Positions 5,396-6,881 of a stretch of DNA of 6,881 nucleotides are shown here, one piece after another; position 1 is the stretch's first letter, and each line of letters begins with the position of its first letter. The notes below the pieces were generated by a model. That model was not told the origin of the DNA. It worked only from the letters and a program-made list of their open reading frames with translations, and searched no databases. The DNA is taken from contig JACRHX010000003.1 in NCBI GenBank assembly GCA_016211955.1, forward strand, positions 1-6,881, given 5' to 3'. The DNA comes from Parcubacteria group bacterium (GTDB lineage: Bacteria > Patescibacteriota > Minisyncoccia > UBA6257 > JACRHW01). The position numbers and the translations under genes are program-made.

Positions 5396-6549
5396 TCAAT
5401 ATGGGAAGCGCATCAAAAAAATATGCGCTTTACGAAGGAGAAGAAGAGCTTGCCACGTATCACTTCGAAAAAGAAGACGGTTCTTTTATCGTTACCGAAG
5501 CGTTCAATAACGCAAAAGAAAAATTATTGCTTACGGAAAATGAATACACACAAAGCACGGCATTTCTTCTTAAGCGTCTCAAAACAAAAGACGGCACGCT
5601 TGTTGTCGAACAGATAGGCATTCGTGTCGTTGCTCCAGGAACCTACTTTCATGCCACACAACCCGTTACTCAAGAATATATTACGAAACTTGAAGAAGCC
5701 CTCCTCAAGGCTCCTCTTCATATAGCGCCGACCCTGGAAGAAATAAAACTACTTCCCTCTCTATTTCCTGGTAAACAAATCATCGCCGTATCTGATAGCG
5801 CATTTCACACCACCATGACAGAATCCGCGCAGTTCTACGCTCTTCCAATAGAGATAATCCGAAAATACGACATCTATCGTTTTGGCTATCACGGCATCTC
5901 GATGCAATCGATCATGAGAACACTCAAAGAATCTATAAACCCCCTTCCACAAAATATTATCATCTGTCACCTCGGAAGCGGTTCAAGTATTGCAGCGATA
6001 AAAGATGGAAAAAGTTATGACACCTCTATGGGTTTCACCCCCCTTGAAGGGCTCCCTATGGGAACACGTGTGGGCAACATCGACCCGGGTGTAATCACCC
6101 ACCTCGCAAAACAACTCAACCTCTCCCCCGATGATCTCGACACCTACCTCAATACACAATGCGGACTTCATGGATTAAGCGGTAAAACTGCGGATGTACG
6201 AGAACTGCTCACCCTTGAACAACAAGGAGACGAAGACGCAGAACGAACACTTAATTACTTTAACTATCACGTCAAAAAATACATCGGCGCATACACTGCT
6301 GCATTAAATGGTATCGATCTCATCGTTTTTACGGCAGGCATTGGAGAACGCTCTTCGATTATGCGCGCGCGTATCCTTAATGACCTTGATGGTATTGGTA
6401 TCAAAATAAACAAAGAAAAAAATGAAACTACCTCCTCCGAGAACATCTCTTTTATCGAAGACGAAACATCAAGAGTAAAAATCGCAGTCATTAAAACCAA
6501 CGAAATGAAAGAAATTATGATGTCAATCAAACAAGTATCTAGTATATAG
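5368..6549 (+). CDS. ackA: Acetate kinase
   Basis: Converts acetyl-phosphate plus ADP to acetate plus ATP, the energy-yielding step after phosphoketolase. The 393 residues are typical. ASKHA-fold motifs are present: NMGSASKKY (11-19), R86 of the substrate loop, VSDSAFHTTM with D143, RFGYHG with H175, HLGSGSSIAAI (201-211), DTSMGFTPLEGLPMGTRVGNIDPG with R234, FTAGIGERS (321-329), and TNE with E379. The usual RVVHGGE loop reads RVVAPGT here, although the arginine is kept. The frame overlaps the end of xfp by 28 nt (22 if the second ATG at 5374 is used), which suggests translational coupling. No Shine-Dalgarno sequence. The last codons (VSSI, stop) lie inside a heptamer repeat, so the C-terminal tail has probably been altered by it. 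Confidence 0.95.
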   Translation: MAMETTSLVINMGSASKKYALYEGEEELATYHFEKEDGSFIVTEAFNNAKEKLLLTENEYTQSTAFLLKRLKTKDGTLVVEQIGIRVVAPGTYFHATQPVTQEYITKLEEALLKAPLHIAPTLEEIKLLPSLFPGKQIIAVSDSAFHTTMTESAQFYALPIEIIRKYDIYRFGYHGISMQSIMRTLKESINPLPQNIIICHLGSGSSIAAIKDGKSYDTSMGFTPLEGLPMGTRVGNIDPGVITHLAKQLNLSPDDLDTYLNTQCGLHGLSGKTADVRELLTLEQQGDEDAERTLNYFNYHVKKYIGAYTAALNGIDLIVFTAGIGERSSIMRARILNDLDGIGIKINKEKNETTSSENISFIEDETSRVKIAVIKTNEMKEIMMSIKQVSSI

Positions 6550-6655
6550 TATCTTGTATCTAGTATGCCGGAAAAAACAAAAATTCTTTCTAGTTGTTAC
6601 ACATAAATATTTAATTTTCGATATACCAGATACTAAATACACGATACTAGATACA
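6534..6655. repeat. Heptamer-repeat hairpin between ackA and gpmI
   Basis: The left side is five tandem heptamers: AGTATCT, AGTATAT, AGTATCT, TGTATCT, AGTATGC (6534-6568). The right side is the inverted set: AGATACT, AAATACA, CGATACT, AGATACA (6628-6655). Arms 6535-6566 and 6623-6654 pair at 26 of 32 positions, and within the element TTGTATCTAGTAT (6554-6566) has a perfect 13-nt inverted partner at 6644-6656. The 56-nt loop is AT-rich. The left arm covers the last codons and the stop (6547-6549) of ackA. The right arm ends about 10 nt before gpmI. It may act as an RNA stabiliser or partial terminator inside the operon, or be a self-expanding repeat. Confidence 0.75.
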
Positions 6656-6664
6656 AAAAAAATT

Positions 6665-6881
6665 ATGTTTTTCAATAAAAAAAAAGAAGAGGTCCTCTCC
6701 CCAAAAGTTGTTCTTGTAATTCTCGATGGCTGGGGCAAGGGTAAAAACGATCTCTCAAATCCCCTTGCAGAAGCACATCTTCCCACTATTCAATACCTTG
6801 AAGAAAATTATCCATCTGGAAGTCTCCAAGCTTCTGGTATTGCGATCGGATTGCCGTTGGGCGAGGTTGGAAATAGCGAAG
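6665..6881 (+). CDS. gpmI: 2,3-bisphosphoglycerate-independent phosphoglycerate mutase (5' end only)
   Basis: Interconverts 3- and 2-phosphoglycerate in lower glycolysis, using two Mn ions and a phosphoserine intermediate. The window holds only the first 72 codons; full proteins are about 510 residues. The metal-binding VVLVILDGWG (15-24, D21) and the ASGIAIGLPLGEVGNSE stretch with the catalytic serine S71 are diagnostic for the alkaline-phosphatase-fold mutase. The N-terminus before the first strand (MFFNKKKEEVLSPK) is a lysine-rich extension of about 10 residues compared with many homologues. It lies 115 nt after ackA on the same strand, beyond the heptamer hairpin, and could share the operon or have its own promoter. 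No Shine-Dalgarno sequence; the leader is A-rich. Confidence 0.93.
   Translation, partial: MFFNKKKEEVLSPKVVLVILDGWGKGKNDLSNPLAEAHLPTIQYLEENYPSGSLQASGIAIGLPLGEVGNSE

Overview
The window looks like a compact bacterial chromosome segment from a small-genome fermenter, most likely Candidate Phyla Radiation (Patescibacteria, Parcubacteria-like). This is an inference from three things: a phosphoketolase-acetate kinase-iPGM gene set, an acetate kinase with an atypical RVVAPG substrate loop, and genes with almost no Shine-Dalgarno sequences. No rRNA, tRNA, CRISPR array, transposase or integrase is visible.

Left part (1-2346), mostly minus strand. A short open frame runs in from the left edge, followed by a GC-rich palindrome and a clear intrinsic terminator for the HU gene (205-477, minus). 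Upstream of HU is RNase Y (637-2181, minus), separated from it by a 75-nt near-palindromic hairpin made of TTAG words about 8 nt apart. The hairpin begins exactly at the rny stop codon. A 33-codon open frame sits 18 nt upstream of rny and may be a leader peptide.

Middle (2347-3049), the unusual part. A complete small minus-strand transcription unit lies here: an extended -10 promoter (2789-2816), a 62-codon, very GC-rich, aromatic-rich ORF of unknown function (2572-2760), a repeat-rich 3' region and an intrinsic terminator (2415-2447). It is divergent from the metabolic operon. Between the two lies a 157-bp element (2870-3026) with perfect 15-bp inverted ends and two internal perfect 11-bp hairpins. 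It could be a small non-coding mobile element or a structured regulatory region for the operon.

Right part (3050-6881), plus strand. Phosphoketolase (xfp) overlaps acetate kinase (ackA) by 28 nt. Then comes a 120-bp heptamer-repeat hairpin that covers the ackA stop codon, and the 5' end of phosphoglycerate mutase (gpmI), cut by the window edge. Xfp splits xylulose-5-P or fructose-6-P to acetyl-P, AckA turns acetyl-P into acetate plus ATP, and GpmI works in lower glycolysis on the glyceraldehyde-3-P-derived branch. Together they form a short fermentative energy module.

The most interesting signals are the isolated GC-rich small gene with its own promoter and terminator, the nested inverted-repeat element before xfp, and two different periodic short-word hairpins that each contain the stop codon of the preceding gene.
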